Shown: positions 6,261-11,697 of the stretch, piece by piece
Numbering within the stretch: position 1 is the stretch's first letter
Layout: every line of letters starts with the position of its first letter
Assembly: GCA_947624915.1 (NCBI GenBank)
Contig: CANQMF010000031.1
Span: forward strand, 1 to 11,697
From: an uncultured Bacilli bacterium
Lineage (GTDB): Bacteria; Bacillota_I; Bacilli_A; RF39; UBA660
Direction of reading: 5' to 3'
Length of the DNA stretch: 11,697 nt
Program-made: the position numbers and the translations under genes
Notes under the pieces: model-generated
The model's database searches: none
What the model saw: only the letters and a program-made list of their open reading frames with translations
Told to the model about the DNA's origin: nothing

Positions 6261-6290
6261 TCGACAAATTAAGTATTGTTTAGGTAATAT
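6261..6290 (+). promoter_or_regulatory. Candidate promoter of the STAS/sigma operon
   Basis: TCGACA (6261-6266), an 18-base spacer and TAATAT (6285-6290). The -10 departs from consensus more than other promoters in the window. Transcription would start near 6297, just before the ribosome binding site GGAGG (6304-6308). Confidence 0.4.
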
Positions 6291-6313
6291 AGTATTAATG
6301 GTTGGAGGTAATG

Positions 6314-6652
6314 ATGTTTACATATAATATTGAATATCGCGAAAATGTTTTATTTGTTCGTTTAATTGGCAGTTTAAATCGGTATACTATTAAGTGTTTA
6401 GATGAAGAATTAAATAATATTATCTACAATATGGGAATATATAATATTGTTTTCAATTTTGAAGAATTAGAGGAGATAGATTTAGTAGCAGCTAATACTC
6501 TTATTCATTGGTATGATTTAATAAATAGTAGAAAGGGGGTGAGTCTTGCCTGCGGTTTGAAGGGAAACGTTAAGAGAAGCCATTTATTAAGTTATATGCA
6601 AGAAATTAGTAATGAATTATATGCTATAAGGGTGATAAATTGGAACAACTAA
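6314..6652 (+). CDS. STAS-domain protein (anti-sigma-factor antagonist-like)
   Basis: The frame extends to a TTG at 6302, but that overlaps the ribosome binding site GGAGG (6304-6308). The ATG at 6314, 5 bases past it, is the best start (an ATG at 6311 is too close), giving 112 residues. The product has the STAS pattern of SpoIIAA/RsbV: a strand VLFVRLIGSLNRYT (12-25), a helix, then IYNIVFNFEELEEIDLVAAN (42-61), and a final helix-strand. In SpoIIAA the last block has D-S-S-G, where the second Ser is phosphorylated by the kinase SpoIIAB. Here it reads D56-L-V-A-A, so the phosphoacceptor is absent. The gene overlaps the next, a sigma factor gene, by 13 bases. By family it should control sigma activity, but the usual kinase partner is not encoded here and the usual switch cannot work. 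A partner-switch role is therefore inference. Confidence 0.8.
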   Translation: MFTYNIEYRENVLFVRLIGSLNRYTIKCLDEELNNIIYNMGIYNIVFNFEELEEIDLVAANTLIHWYDLINSRKGVSLACGLKGNVKRSHLLSYMQEISNELYAIRVINWNN

Positions 6653-7257
6653 TCTTAGATTATGAAAAATTAATATATGCCGTGATGCGGTATTTTAAGA
6701 ATTATCCCAACAAAGAGGATTTATTTCAAGTAGGTTGTATTGGCCTTATAAATGCCTACAATAATTTTGATACTAATAGTGGTACTAAGTTTTCAACGTA
6801 TGCTTATACATATATTTTAGGAGAGATGCGACGTTTGGTTCGTGAAGATAAAGGAATAAAGATCAGTCGAAATATATCTAAATTATATGCACAAATTGAA
6901 AAAGCAAATATTTATTTGACTCAAAGATTAATGCGCGTGCCAACGATGAATGAATTAGCAAACTTTATGGAGGTAGATGAGTATTTAATTGTTGAGGCTT
7001 TAAATAGTACTAATGCTTTACTAGATATAGATGATATTCAAATTAATAATAGCATTGAAGACCAGGATTGTGAACTATTGATGCTTAAAGAAGAATTGAA
7101 TAAATTAAGTAGTGAGGAATTAGATTTAATTACTAAAAGATATATGGAAGACATGACCCAAACAGAGGTAGCATCAATATTAGGCATGAGTCAAGTACAA
7201 GTATCAAGGAAAGAACATAAGGTCTTACAGAAGTTAAAGAATCAATTAGTTGCATAA
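6640..7257 (+). CDS. RNA polymerase sigma factor, SigF/SigG-like
   Basis: The start is the TTG at 6640, 7 bases after AGGG (ataagggtgataaaTTG), and overlaps the STAS gene stop, so the two genes are coupled. The 205-residue protein has all three structured sigma regions: sigma2 at about 20-70 (EDLFQVGCIGLINAYNNFD, then KFSTYAYTYILGEMRRLVRE), which binds core RNA polymerase and the -10; sigma3 at about 80-125 (RVPTMNELANFMEVDE); and sigma4 at about 155-200 with the helix-turn-helix MTQTEVASILGMSQVQVSR. Length and domains match sporulation-class SigF/SigG or general-stress SigB. In spoIIA operons the order is spoIIAA, spoIIAB, sigF; here the middle gene is missing. The regulon cannot be told from this window. 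Whether this organism sporulates is not shown. Confidence 0.9.
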   Translation: MEQLILDYEKLIYAVMRYFKNYPNKEDLFQVGCIGLINAYNNFDTNSGTKFSTYAYTYILGEMRRLVREDKGIKISRNISKLYAQIEKANIYLTQRLMRVPTMNELANFMEVDEYLIVEALNSTNALLDIDDIQINNSIEDQDCELLMLKEELNKLSSEELDLITKRYMEDMTQTEVASILGMSQVQVSRKEHKVLQKLKNQLVA

Positions 7258-7263
7258 TATAAT

Positions 7264-7291
7264 AAAAAAATCTTGAAAAGAGATTTTTTTT
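7264..7291 (+). terminator. Terminator of the STAS/sigma operon
   Basis: AAAAAAATCT (7264-7273) pairs perfectly with AGATTTTTTT (7281-7290) around a 7-base loop, with the T-run in the right arm. It begins 6 bases after the sigma-gene stop. The A-run on the left makes it potentially active in both directions. Its loop and last stem base hold the -35 of the tRNA-Ser promoter. Confidence 0.8.
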
Positions 7292-7301
7292 ATGATAGAA
7301 T
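7273..7301 (+). promoter_or_regulatory. tRNA-Ser promoter inside the upstream terminator
   Basis: TTGAAA (7273-7278), a 17-base spacer and TAGAAT (7296-7301) with a TGA extension. The -35 sits in the loop of the terminator at 7264-7291. Transcription would start near 7308, 12 bases before the mature tRNA. Confidence 0.7.
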
Positions 7302-7319
7302 TAGTTTGTAGTCTGATTT

Positions 7320-7410
7320 GGAGTGATACTCAAGAGGCTGAAGAGGCGTCCCTGCTAAGGATGTAGAGCGGGTAACTGCTGCGAGGGTTCAAATCCCTCT
7401 CACTCCGCCA
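7320..7410 (+). tRNA. tRNA-Ser(GCT)
   Basis: A 91-base class II tRNA with encoded CCA. The acceptor arm GGAGTGA (7320-7326) pairs with TCACTCC, followed by the discriminator G and CCA (7408-7410). The anticodon stem CGTCC/GGATG encloses the loop CTGCTAA with anticodon GCT at 7354-7356, which reads AGC and AGT. The long variable arm typical of tRNA-Ser and the T-arm GAGGGTTCAAATCCCTC are present. It has its own promoter (7273-7301) and terminator (7422-7447). Confidence 0.95.
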
Positions 7411-7421
7411 TATAGTTTATT

Positions 7422-7447
7422 AACTGTTGGTTCTCAACAGTTTTTTT
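7422..7447 (+). terminator. tRNA-Ser terminator
   Basis: AACTGTTG (7422-7429) pairs with CAACAGTT (7435-7442) around a 5-base loop, followed by T to 7447. It lies 11 bases after the tRNA. Confidence 0.85.
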
Positions 7448-7473
7448 GATCGTTACTAATTATATTCATTATT

Positions 7474-7504
7474 AAAAGATTATGATTTGCATTCATAATC
7501 TTTT
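7474..7504 (-). terminator. Terminator of the yidD-lipoprotein operon
   Basis: A perfect 12-bp stem (AAAAGATTATGA at 7474-7485 with TCATAATCTTTT at 7493-7504) and a 7-base loop. On the minus strand it overlaps the lipoprotein stop codon by two bases and ends in TTTT. The sequence is symmetrical enough to act on rightward transcripts too. Confidence 0.7.
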
Positions 7505-8366
7505 AATCGTATAATTGTTCTTTTAGTAGTTCTAAGTTCTTATACATAATAGTTAAATAGTCATCATTGTTCTTACGTTCTTCCTCTGACAATGTATACA
7601 TTGTATCTAGCTCTATAATTTTAGCTTGGTATTTAGTGGCAAGATCTTCAATTGTTTTACTTGTTTTTTTACCTCTTACACTATAAATTGTTTTTATAGT
7701 TCCATTTTGTAATAAAGTTTCTGCATCATGAATCGTTTTTTGCGTAAGATTATCATTATTTTCTAAAGATATAACTTCAAAACCATATTTAGTAAGATAT
7801 GCTAAAACGTCATTACTAACTATTAACTGTTTTTTATTAGCTCGATTTGCCATTTCTCGATAATCAGCGTCTAGTTGAATTAATTCTATTTTTAATTGTT
7901 CATAGTTTTTGTTTATATCGTCTAACAAGTAAGTAATGTCTGTATATTCTTGGAAACCTCTTTTGATATTATTAGCAATGGTTAGAAGCTTTATAGGGTC
8001 TAGCCATAATTCTTCAATACCATATGAGTAGTTTAAACTTGCAGTGGCATTTATTATTCTCAAATTTTTATTTTTATTAAACATTTTTTGCATATAATTA
8101 TTTTCATTATCTTCATTGCTATTAAAAATGAATAGATCTGTTTTACTATAGTCTCCAAGTAATTTATCACTAACAATATAGTCATTATCTTTATCGTTAG
8201 GATAAATACTAGATATAGTACTATGATCACCATATATTCTTTCTACTATGAATTCAATAGGATAGGCCGTAGTCTTGATTTCAATGTTATCCATGGAATT
8301 GCTTTTTAAACATCCACTAGTAGTTATGACCAATAATATTGTAATAATAAATTTAATTGCTTTCAT
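7503..8366 (-). CDS. ZnuA/TroA-like lipoprotein lacking the usual metal ligands
   Basis: The ATG at 8366 lies 7 bases from AAGGAG (8379-8374). The 287-residue product begins with a lipoprotein signal ending T-S-G-C19, so the mature protein should be lipid-anchored outside the membrane. The rest follows the cluster 9 ABC metal-binding fold: [19 protein letters not shown], a 'WLDP' helix after IEELW, a long backbone helix with Lys/Glu/Asp, [20 protein letters not shown], and a C-terminal lobe with [14 protein letters not shown]. In ZnuA/TroA, His residues at 'DxH-Y', 'HxWLDP' and 'HdafxYl' bind zinc or manganese; here the matching places read NDY, ELWLDP and NDVLAYL, so these ligands are gone. 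No permease or ATPase gene adjoins. It overlaps yidD by 14 bases. Its ligand and function are unknown. Confidence 0.85.
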   Translation of the reverse strand: MKAIKFIITILLVITTSGCLKSNSMDNIEIKTTAYPIEFIVERIYGDHSTISSIYPNDKDNDYIVSDKLLGDYSKTDLFIFNSNEDNENNYMQKMFNKNKNLRIINATASLNYSYGIEELWLDPIKLLTIANNIKRGFQEYTDITYLLDDINKNYEQLKIELIQLDADYREMANRANKKQLIVSNDVLAYLTKYGFEVISLENNDNLTQKTIHDAETLLQNGTIKTIYSVRGKKTSKTIEDLATKYQAKIIELDTMYTLSEEERKNNDDYLTIMYKNLELLKEQLYD

Positions 8367-8583
8367 TGTTCATCTCCTTTACAACAGGGTCATATCCATG
8401 TGTTCCCCATGGATTACACCTTAATATTCTTTTTATTGATATAATAGTTCCCTTAAAAGGGCCAAATTTTTCAATAGCTTCCAAGGCATAATTCGAACAT
8501 GTTGGTATATGTCGACATTGATTATGCCAAGGACCTGGTATAAGTTGATATAATCTAATTAATTTAATTAGTATAAATTTCAT
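8353..8583 (-). CDS. yidD: Membrane protein insertion efficiency factor YidD
   Basis: The 76-residue product has the full YidD signature: an N-terminal amphipathic helix, then [20 protein letters not shown] (residues 16-35), with GPFKG and [16 protein letters not shown] to the end and the three conserved Cys 23, 29 and 56. YidD sits on the inner face of the membrane and assists YidC in inserting membrane proteins. It is usually next to rnpA and yidC, but here it pairs with a lipoprotein gene, whose start lies 14 bases inside it. The ATG at 8583 has only a weak GGTG as a ribosome binding site. A TATAAT lies 16 bases upstream, so the leader would be under 10 bases. Sequence match and length leave little doubt about the identity. 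Confidence 0.95.
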   Translation of the reverse strand: MKFILIKLIRLYQLIPGPWHNQCRHIPTCSNYALEAIEKFGPFKGTIISIKRILRCNPWGTHGYDPVVKEMNNESN

Positions 8584-8598
8584 AACAACACCACAATT

Positions 8599-8604
8599 AT
8601 TATA
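8599..8604 (-). promoter_or_regulatory. Probable -10 of the yidD operon
   Basis: TATAAT on the minus strand (8604-8599), 15 bases before the yidD ATG. No good -35 is visible at 16-19 bases upstream. Start of transcription would be near 8592, giving a nearly leaderless mRNA. Confidence 0.45.
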
Positions 8605-8740
8605 CTAAAGATGGTAAAAAAAATAAAGACTAGGTTTGTGAATATACAATTAGCTTATGGATTATTATGTTGATAACATGTTAATTAGTGAGCCTTTAGA
8701 ATATTAATTTGGCAAATTTGAAAAAATTAAAAAAATAATA

Positions 8741-8769
8741 TTGCATAAACAATTTCATTGTGGTATAAT
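8741..8769 (+). promoter_or_regulatory. Promoter of the 162-residue orphan gene
   Basis: TTGCAT (8741-8746), a 17-base spacer and TATAAT (8764-8769), with TGG forming an extended -10. Transcription should start near 8776, which excludes an upstream TTG at 8758 as the start codon of the following gene. Confidence 0.8.
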
Positions 8770-8793
8770 ACTAAGAAAAATATGGAGGTAGAG

Positions 8794-9282
8794 ATGGAGA
8801 TAGGGAAATTTGATGTTTATTTATATGATGGTGTTTTTTATACCGAAGATGAATTGAATGAGTTGGGATTGACTTACTTAGATAGGAAGAGAATGACTAT
8901 TGATCTTCACCCAGTGATTCGTTTTTATCAGGGTGAAAAGTTATCTTATAATACGGAATGGGATTATTTAGATAATTGTCCAGATGATGTTGCTTTTATA
9001 AAAAAGCAGGATCCATGTATGGGTTATACTCATTATACTGTATTGGTATCTGTTAGACCATATTATGGTATTAATTATGATGGGTATTCTTCAGTTATGG
9101 AAAATAAGCAGGATAGAGATCGTATTTATAATCAAATAACAATGTTGGAAGAAGTAGAACAGAAATATAGTGCTGTTTCTATGTTAGACATTAATCAGCA
9201 ACCAGAAGCTTCATTTAAAAGAAAAAAATTAGTATTTAATTTGCAGAAACCGTTTTCTGAATATGGACAAGATACACTTTAA
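8794..9282 (+). CDS. Unknown 162-residue acidic protein
   Basis: The longest frame begins with TTG at 8758, but this lies inside the promoter (-10 at 8764-8769), so it cannot be in the mRNA. The ATG at 8782 overlaps GGAGGT, the ribosome binding site. The ATG at 8794, 5 bases beyond GGAGG, is the start. The product begins MEIGKFDVYLYDGVFYTEDE, is soluble, acidic and rich in Tyr and Asp, and has no membrane segment or signal peptide. Segments such as HYTVLVSVRPYYGINYDGY suggest a beta-rich core. A helix follows (about 115-135, NKQDRDRIYNQITMLEEVEQ), then a Lys-rich stretch. I do not recognise it. It is monocistronic, between its own promoter and the terminator at 9330-9358. Confidence 0.8.
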   Translation: MEIGKFDVYLYDGVFYTEDELNELGLTYLDRKRMTIDLHPVIRFYQGEKLSYNTEWDYLDNCPDDVAFIKKQDPCMGYTHYTVLVSVRPYYGINYDGYSSVMENKQDRDRIYNQITMLEEVEQKYSAVSMLDINQQPEASFKRKKLVFNLQKPFSEYGQDTL

Positions 9283-9329
9283 GAACAGTAATTACAGTTG
9301 TAGTGTTTTTTTTATAGCCATTTGGCGGT

Positions 9330-9358
9330 GGATATCTATTTATAGGTGTCCTTTTTTT
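9330..9358 (+). terminator. Terminator of the 162-residue orphan gene
   Basis: GGATATCTA (9330-9338) pairs with TAGGTGTCC (9343-9351) with two G-U pairs and a 4-base loop, followed by TTTTTTT (9352-9358). It starts 48 bases after the stop. A smaller T-tract at 9306-9313 might act earlier. Confidence 0.75.
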
Positions 9359-9369
9359 GTGTGTTCAAA

Positions 9370-9391
9370 CTTTATCAGTTACTCGATAAAG
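9370..9391. promoter_or_regulatory. Inverted repeat upstream of the lysozyme gene
   Basis: CTTTATC (9370-9376) and GATAAAG (9385-9391) are perfect inverted arms separated by 8 bases. They lie 31 bases before the lysozyme start and just before AT-rich sequence that could serve as a -10 (TAGTAT or TATATT, 9394-9404). Position fits an operator, but no -35 is convincing. Confidence 0.35.
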
Positions 9392-9421
9392 AATAGTATA
9401 TATTAGAAAGAAGGTGAGAAA

Positions 9422-10267
9422 TTGAATCGAACTTTTGGAATTGATTTATCTGTTTTTCAAGGTGATTTTGATTTTAAAATTGCAAAAGATGATGGTGTTA
9501 AGTTTGCTATTTTAAGGGCAGGGTATACAGGCGCGATTAATCAAAAAATTAAAATGGTTGATCCTAATTTTGAAGTAAACTATAGAAAAGCGAAACAAGA
9601 AAAAATTGCTGTTGGTGCTTATTGGTTTTCAAGAGCTACAAGTTATAATGATGGAGTTGAAGAGGCTAAGTTTATGTATGAGCGATGTTTAAAAGGAAAA
9701 AAATTTGAATATCCTATTGCAATCGATGTTGAAGATAATATTTATCAAAGAAAAGCTGGCAAAAAAGCTGTTACAGACGCTATTAAGGGATTTTGCGAAT
9801 ACCTTGAAAGTAAAGGATATTATGTATCAATTTATGCATCCGTTAATTGGTTTAGAAATTATATTCAAACATCCAGATTGAATAGATATGATAAATGGGT
9901 AGCTGATTGGGCAATGGTTCGTCCAACATATCCAAAGGGTGGAATGTGGCAATTTGCTGGTGGTAAGAGTCAACCTATAGCAGGAATAGATTGCGATAAA
10001 GATTATGCTTATAAGAATTATCCACAAATTATGCAAAGACGAAAATTGAATGGTTTTAAAGAAGAAGCAATTTATTATCCAATTCCTCGTTATTGTGGTA
10101 ATTCTTTGGTTGATGCTTTAAAAGATATAGATGTTGATAGTTCATTTGAAAATAGACTAAAAATTGCTAGTGTCAATAATGTTGATAATTATATGGGAAC
10201 TGATGAACAAAATACATATTTGCTTGCACTATTAAAAAATGGTCAATTAAAAAGATATTCTGATTAA
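9422..10267 (+). CDS. GH25 lysozyme with C-terminal wall-binding-type module
   Basis: The TTG at 9422 is the likely start, close behind AAGGTGAG, since the catalytic domain begins at once (MNRTFGIDLSVFQGDFDF). Residues 1-205 form a GH25 muramidase, which cuts the MurNAc-GlcNAc bond of peptidoglycan. Asp8, the IDVED strand with Asp102 and Glu104 (the DxE pair), VADWA (160-164) and the final GIDCDKDYAY match the family's active-site barrel. A linker leads to a module at about 226-278 (SLVDALKDIDVDSSFENRLK, then NYMGTDEQNT, then LLALLKNGQLKR). This module is also found at the end of the M23-type protein at 10469-11233 and resembles the terminal modules of other Bacillota wall hydrolases. There is no signal peptide, as in endolysins that need a holin. 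No holin is visible here. Confidence 0.92.
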   Translation: MNRTFGIDLSVFQGDFDFKIAKDDGVKFAILRAGYTGAINQKIKMVDPNFEVNYRKAKQEKIAVGAYWFSRATSYNDGVEEAKFMYERCLKGKKFEYPIAIDVEDNIYQRKAGKKAVTDAIKGFCEYLESKGYYVSIYASVNWFRNYIQTSRLNRYDKWVADWAMVRPTYPKGGMWQFAGGKSQPIAGIDCDKDYAYKNYPQIMQRRKLNGFKEEAIYYPIPRYCGNSLVDALKDIDVDSSFENRLKIASVNNVDNYMGTDEQNTYLLALLKNGQLKRYSD

Positions 10268-10468
10268 TGAGTTACATTATTTGTTATTGGTTTTGATAAA
10301 TAGTTAATTCATACACAAGTAATTGAATGTTTTCTATATAAAAGTAGACTTTCTAATTATTATAATTATATTTTTTATTATTTTGAATATGTAAGTATAA
10401 ACAATAGTAAATTAGATAATCCTGCTTTTTAAATTTCTATAAAAATATTATTTAGAAAAGAGGTGTTT

Positions 10469-11233
10469 ATGCAATATTTAATATATCCTACTAAGGTGAT
10501 GAATATTAGTCAATCATATAGCGATAATTTTTCACATCGCGATTCATCATTAGGCAAACCTAGATCTTATCCTATTGATGAAGCCTGTGCCTCAGGAAAT
10601 AATGCCTTTTTTTATGCACCATGTGATTTAATTGTCAAGAGGATTTATGGGGTAGAAGGTAAAGGGACTAATACAATTTGGTTGCAATCAGTTGATAAAG
10701 TTGTTTTGGCTAATGGAACTAGTAGTTTCGTTACAATTTTGGTTATGCATCCAAATGATAAATCATTAAAGAAGTTTAAAGTTAATCAAATATATAGACA
10801 GTATGCTAAAATGTTTGAAAAAGGTGATGATGGTAACGCAACTGGAAAACATATGCATATAGAAGTTTCTTTATCAAAATATAGTGATTTACCTAATAAT
10901 GGTTGGACAAAAAATAATAGGGGGATGTGGGTAATAAGTGGAAAAACTATTAAACCAGAACAAGCATTTTTAATTGATCCTAATTTTACTAAAGTCGTAA
11001 ATAAAGGTGGTTTGAATTTCAAATATGTTCCATTGGTAATTGAAAATTATTATCCATTGGTTAGGGCTAGTTTTATTTCATTTGTTGATGCTTTAAAAAT
11101 GATTAAAGTTGATAGTTCATTTATTAATAGGAGCAGGATTGCAAATAAAAATGGTATTAACGCTTATATAGGTAGTAGTGATCAAAATACCAAATTATTA
11201 AATCTTCTTAAAAAAGGAAAATTAAAAAAATAA
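10469..11233 (+). CDS. M23-type peptidoglycan endopeptidase with the same C-terminal module
   Basis: The longest frame starts at a GTG (10463) that overlaps the ribosome binding site GAGGTG. The ATG at 10469 is preferred, giving 254 residues. Residues 1-135 follow the LytM/M23 pattern: ISQSYSDNFSHRDSS (His23), SYPIDEAC (Asp37), FYAPCDLIVKRIYG, TILVMHPND (His94) and ATGKHMHIEVS with the HxH pair 128/130. Such enzymes cleave peptide cross-bridges using zinc. The region 140-195 holds further domain ends and a linker. Residues 203-254 (SFVDALKMIKVDSSFINRSR, then AYIGSSDQNT, then LLNLLKKGKLKK) repeat the module seen in the GH25 lysozyme upstream. There is no signal peptide. The 200-base AT-rich gap before it (10268-10468) shows no clear terminator or promoter. 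Confidence 0.85.
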   Translation: MQYLIYPTKVMNISQSYSDNFSHRDSSLGKPRSYPIDEACASGNNAFFYAPCDLIVKRIYGVEGKGTNTIWLQSVDKVVLANGTSSFVTILVMHPNDKSLKKFKVNQIYRQYAKMFEKGDDGNATGKHMHIEVSLSKYSDLPNNGWTKNNRGMWVISGKTIKPEQAFLIDPNFTKVVNKGGLNFKYVPLVIENYYPLVRASFISFVDALKMIKVDSSFINRSRIANKNGINAYIGSSDQNTKLLNLLKKGKLKK

Positions 11234-11281
11234 AATAATAAAGTCACTAGGTACGTAGGACTAGCAACTGAGTTTGAATCA

Positions 11282-11311
11282 AAAGTAGTATGTAAAAACG
11301 TACTGCTTTTT
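11282..11311 (+). terminator. Terminator of the M23-type gene
   Basis: AAAGTAGTATGT (11282-11293) pairs with ACGTACTGCTTT (11298-11309) through 12 pairs, two of them G-U, around an AAAA loop, and ends in a run of T to 11311. It lies 48 bases after the stop. Confidence 0.8.
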
Positions 11312-11418
11312 AAATTTACAGAAAATAGGTGTTTAATTTAATAGCTTTTATAATAATTTTACATAAAAGATCAGTAATAGAATTTTACTGTCAACCATTT
11401 ATAAATATTGATACAACG

Positions 11419-11454
11419 AAAAAGGATAATCCTAAGATAGGATATATCCTTTTA
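11419..11454 (-). terminator. tRNA-Lys terminator
   Basis: On the minus strand AAAAGGATA-t-ATCCTA pairs with TAGGATTATCCTTTT, a 15-bp stem with one bulge, a 3-base loop and five T at the end. It lies 9 bases after the tRNA 3' end. The T-rich other side means it may also stop rightward transcription. Confidence 0.8.
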
Positions 11455-11462
11455 TTTTTCAA

Positions 11463-11538
11463 TGGTGTCCCCTTAGGGGCTCGAACCCTAGACCCACAGA
11501 TTAAGAGTCTGTTGCTCTACCAACTGAGCTAAGGAGAC
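11463..11538 (-). tRNA. tRNA-Lys(CTT)
   Basis: A 76-base tRNA on the minus strand with encoded CCA. The acceptor arm GTCTCCT (from 11538) pairs with AGGGGAC, with one G-U pair. The D-arm TTAGCTCAGTTGGTAGAGCA is standard. The anticodon stem ACAGA/TCTGT holds the loop CTCTTAA with anticodon CTT at 11505-11503, which reads AAG. The T-arm CTAGGGTTCGAGCCCCTAAG is complete. Confidence 0.93.
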
Positions 11539-11557
11539 AATCAGCAATACACCTAAG

Positions 11558-11585
11558 ATTATAGCACAAAAAAAGTAAAAAGCAA
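11558..11585 (-). promoter_or_regulatory. tRNA-Lys promoter
   Basis: On the minus strand TTGCTT (11585-11580), a 16-base spacer and TATAAT (11563-11558) with a TGC extension. Transcription should start near 11551, 13 bases before the mature tRNA. I see no gene in the remaining sequence to the right edge. Confidence 0.65.
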
Positions 11586-11697
11586 AGCCCAAATTAATAA
11601 ATCATTGAAAAAATTTAATTTCGTGAAATGAAAAAGTAAATTCCAGTTTCAATATATTAGGCAAGAATTTAGTCTTACACATAATTCCAGTTGAAAA

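Noticed and set aside
8667..8682. Short palindromic sequence ATGTT-GAT-AACAT in the spacer before the orphan gene
   Set aside because: Five-base arms are expected by chance in this composition, and it lies about 60 bases upstream of the -35.
9827..10036. Minus-strand 69-residue frame
   Set aside because: It lies wholly inside the GH25 lysozyme gene and shows no domain or start site.
10786..11022. Minus-strand 78-residue frame
   Set aside because: It lies wholly inside the M23-type gene and is a shadow.
11234..11281. tRNA-like fragment with GTTTGAATC resembling a T-loop
   Set aside because: The bases around it do not pair as a T-arm and there is no acceptor or anticodon arm.
11329..11532. 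67-residue frame ending GVPLGARTLDPQIKSLLLYQ
   Set aside because: This is the antisense reading of tRNA-Lys, a well-known artefact of gene calling.
11639..11692. Direct repeat AATTCCAGTT at 11639 and 11683
   Set aside because: Ten bases in AT-rich sequence at the window edge; no gene or site context, so chance is likely.

Overview
The window is very AT-rich with dense coding, strong GGAGG-type Shine-Dalgarno sites, sigma-A-like promoters (often with a TGn extended -10) and U-tailed terminators. This is typical of a low-GC Bacillota/Mycoplasmatota-type bacterium. A YidD gene, a sporulation-class sigma factor beside a STAS protein, tRNA genes with encoded CCA and a roughly 550-residue GluRS fit an uncultivated gut-type Bacilli lineage (Erysipelotrichia or RF39-like). 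That placement is an inference. Every stop codon of the called genes is TAA or TAG, and Trp is read from TGG.

Region 1 (1-1485) is a decaying locus. A leucine-rich-repeat gene runs in from the left edge with ten 60-bp repeats. Its frame continues past the stop into frameshifted coding debris and then into a HAD-like hydrolase domain broken by an in-frame TGA. Region 2 (1486-3576) has a repeat- and promoter-rich spacer with an untracked 39-residue hydrophobic peptide, a membrane-anchored HELGH (zincin-like) protein and a protein with a C-terminal two-helix membrane hairpin. Region 3 (3613-6252) holds a two-gene operon whose first product looks like a zincin that has lost its zinc ligands. Glutamyl-tRNA synthetase (gltX) follows with its own promoter and terminator.

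Region 4 (6261-7447) is a STAS-domain gene overlapping a full-length SigF/SigG-class sigma factor gene, followed by tRNA-Ser(GCT). It resembles the spoIIA operon but has no spoIIAB kinase gene, and the STAS protein lacks the phosphoacceptor serine. Region 5 (7474-8604, minus strand) is a translationally coupled pair: yidD, then a ZnuA/TroA-like lipoprotein whose metal-binding histidines have been replaced.

Region 6 (8741-11311) carries an orphan 162-residue gene and then two cell-wall hydrolase genes. One encodes a GH25 lysozyme and the other an M23-type peptidase. Both end in the same kind of roughly 50-residue module and neither has a signal peptide. The right end has tRNA-Lys(CTT) on the minus strand with its own promoter and terminator. 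I see no integrase, transposase, CRISPR array or rRNA. The least explained parts are the 1486-2000 spacer with its small hydrophobic peptide, the two zincin-like proteins, the kinase-less STAS/sigma pair and the ligand-less ZnuA-like lipoprotein.
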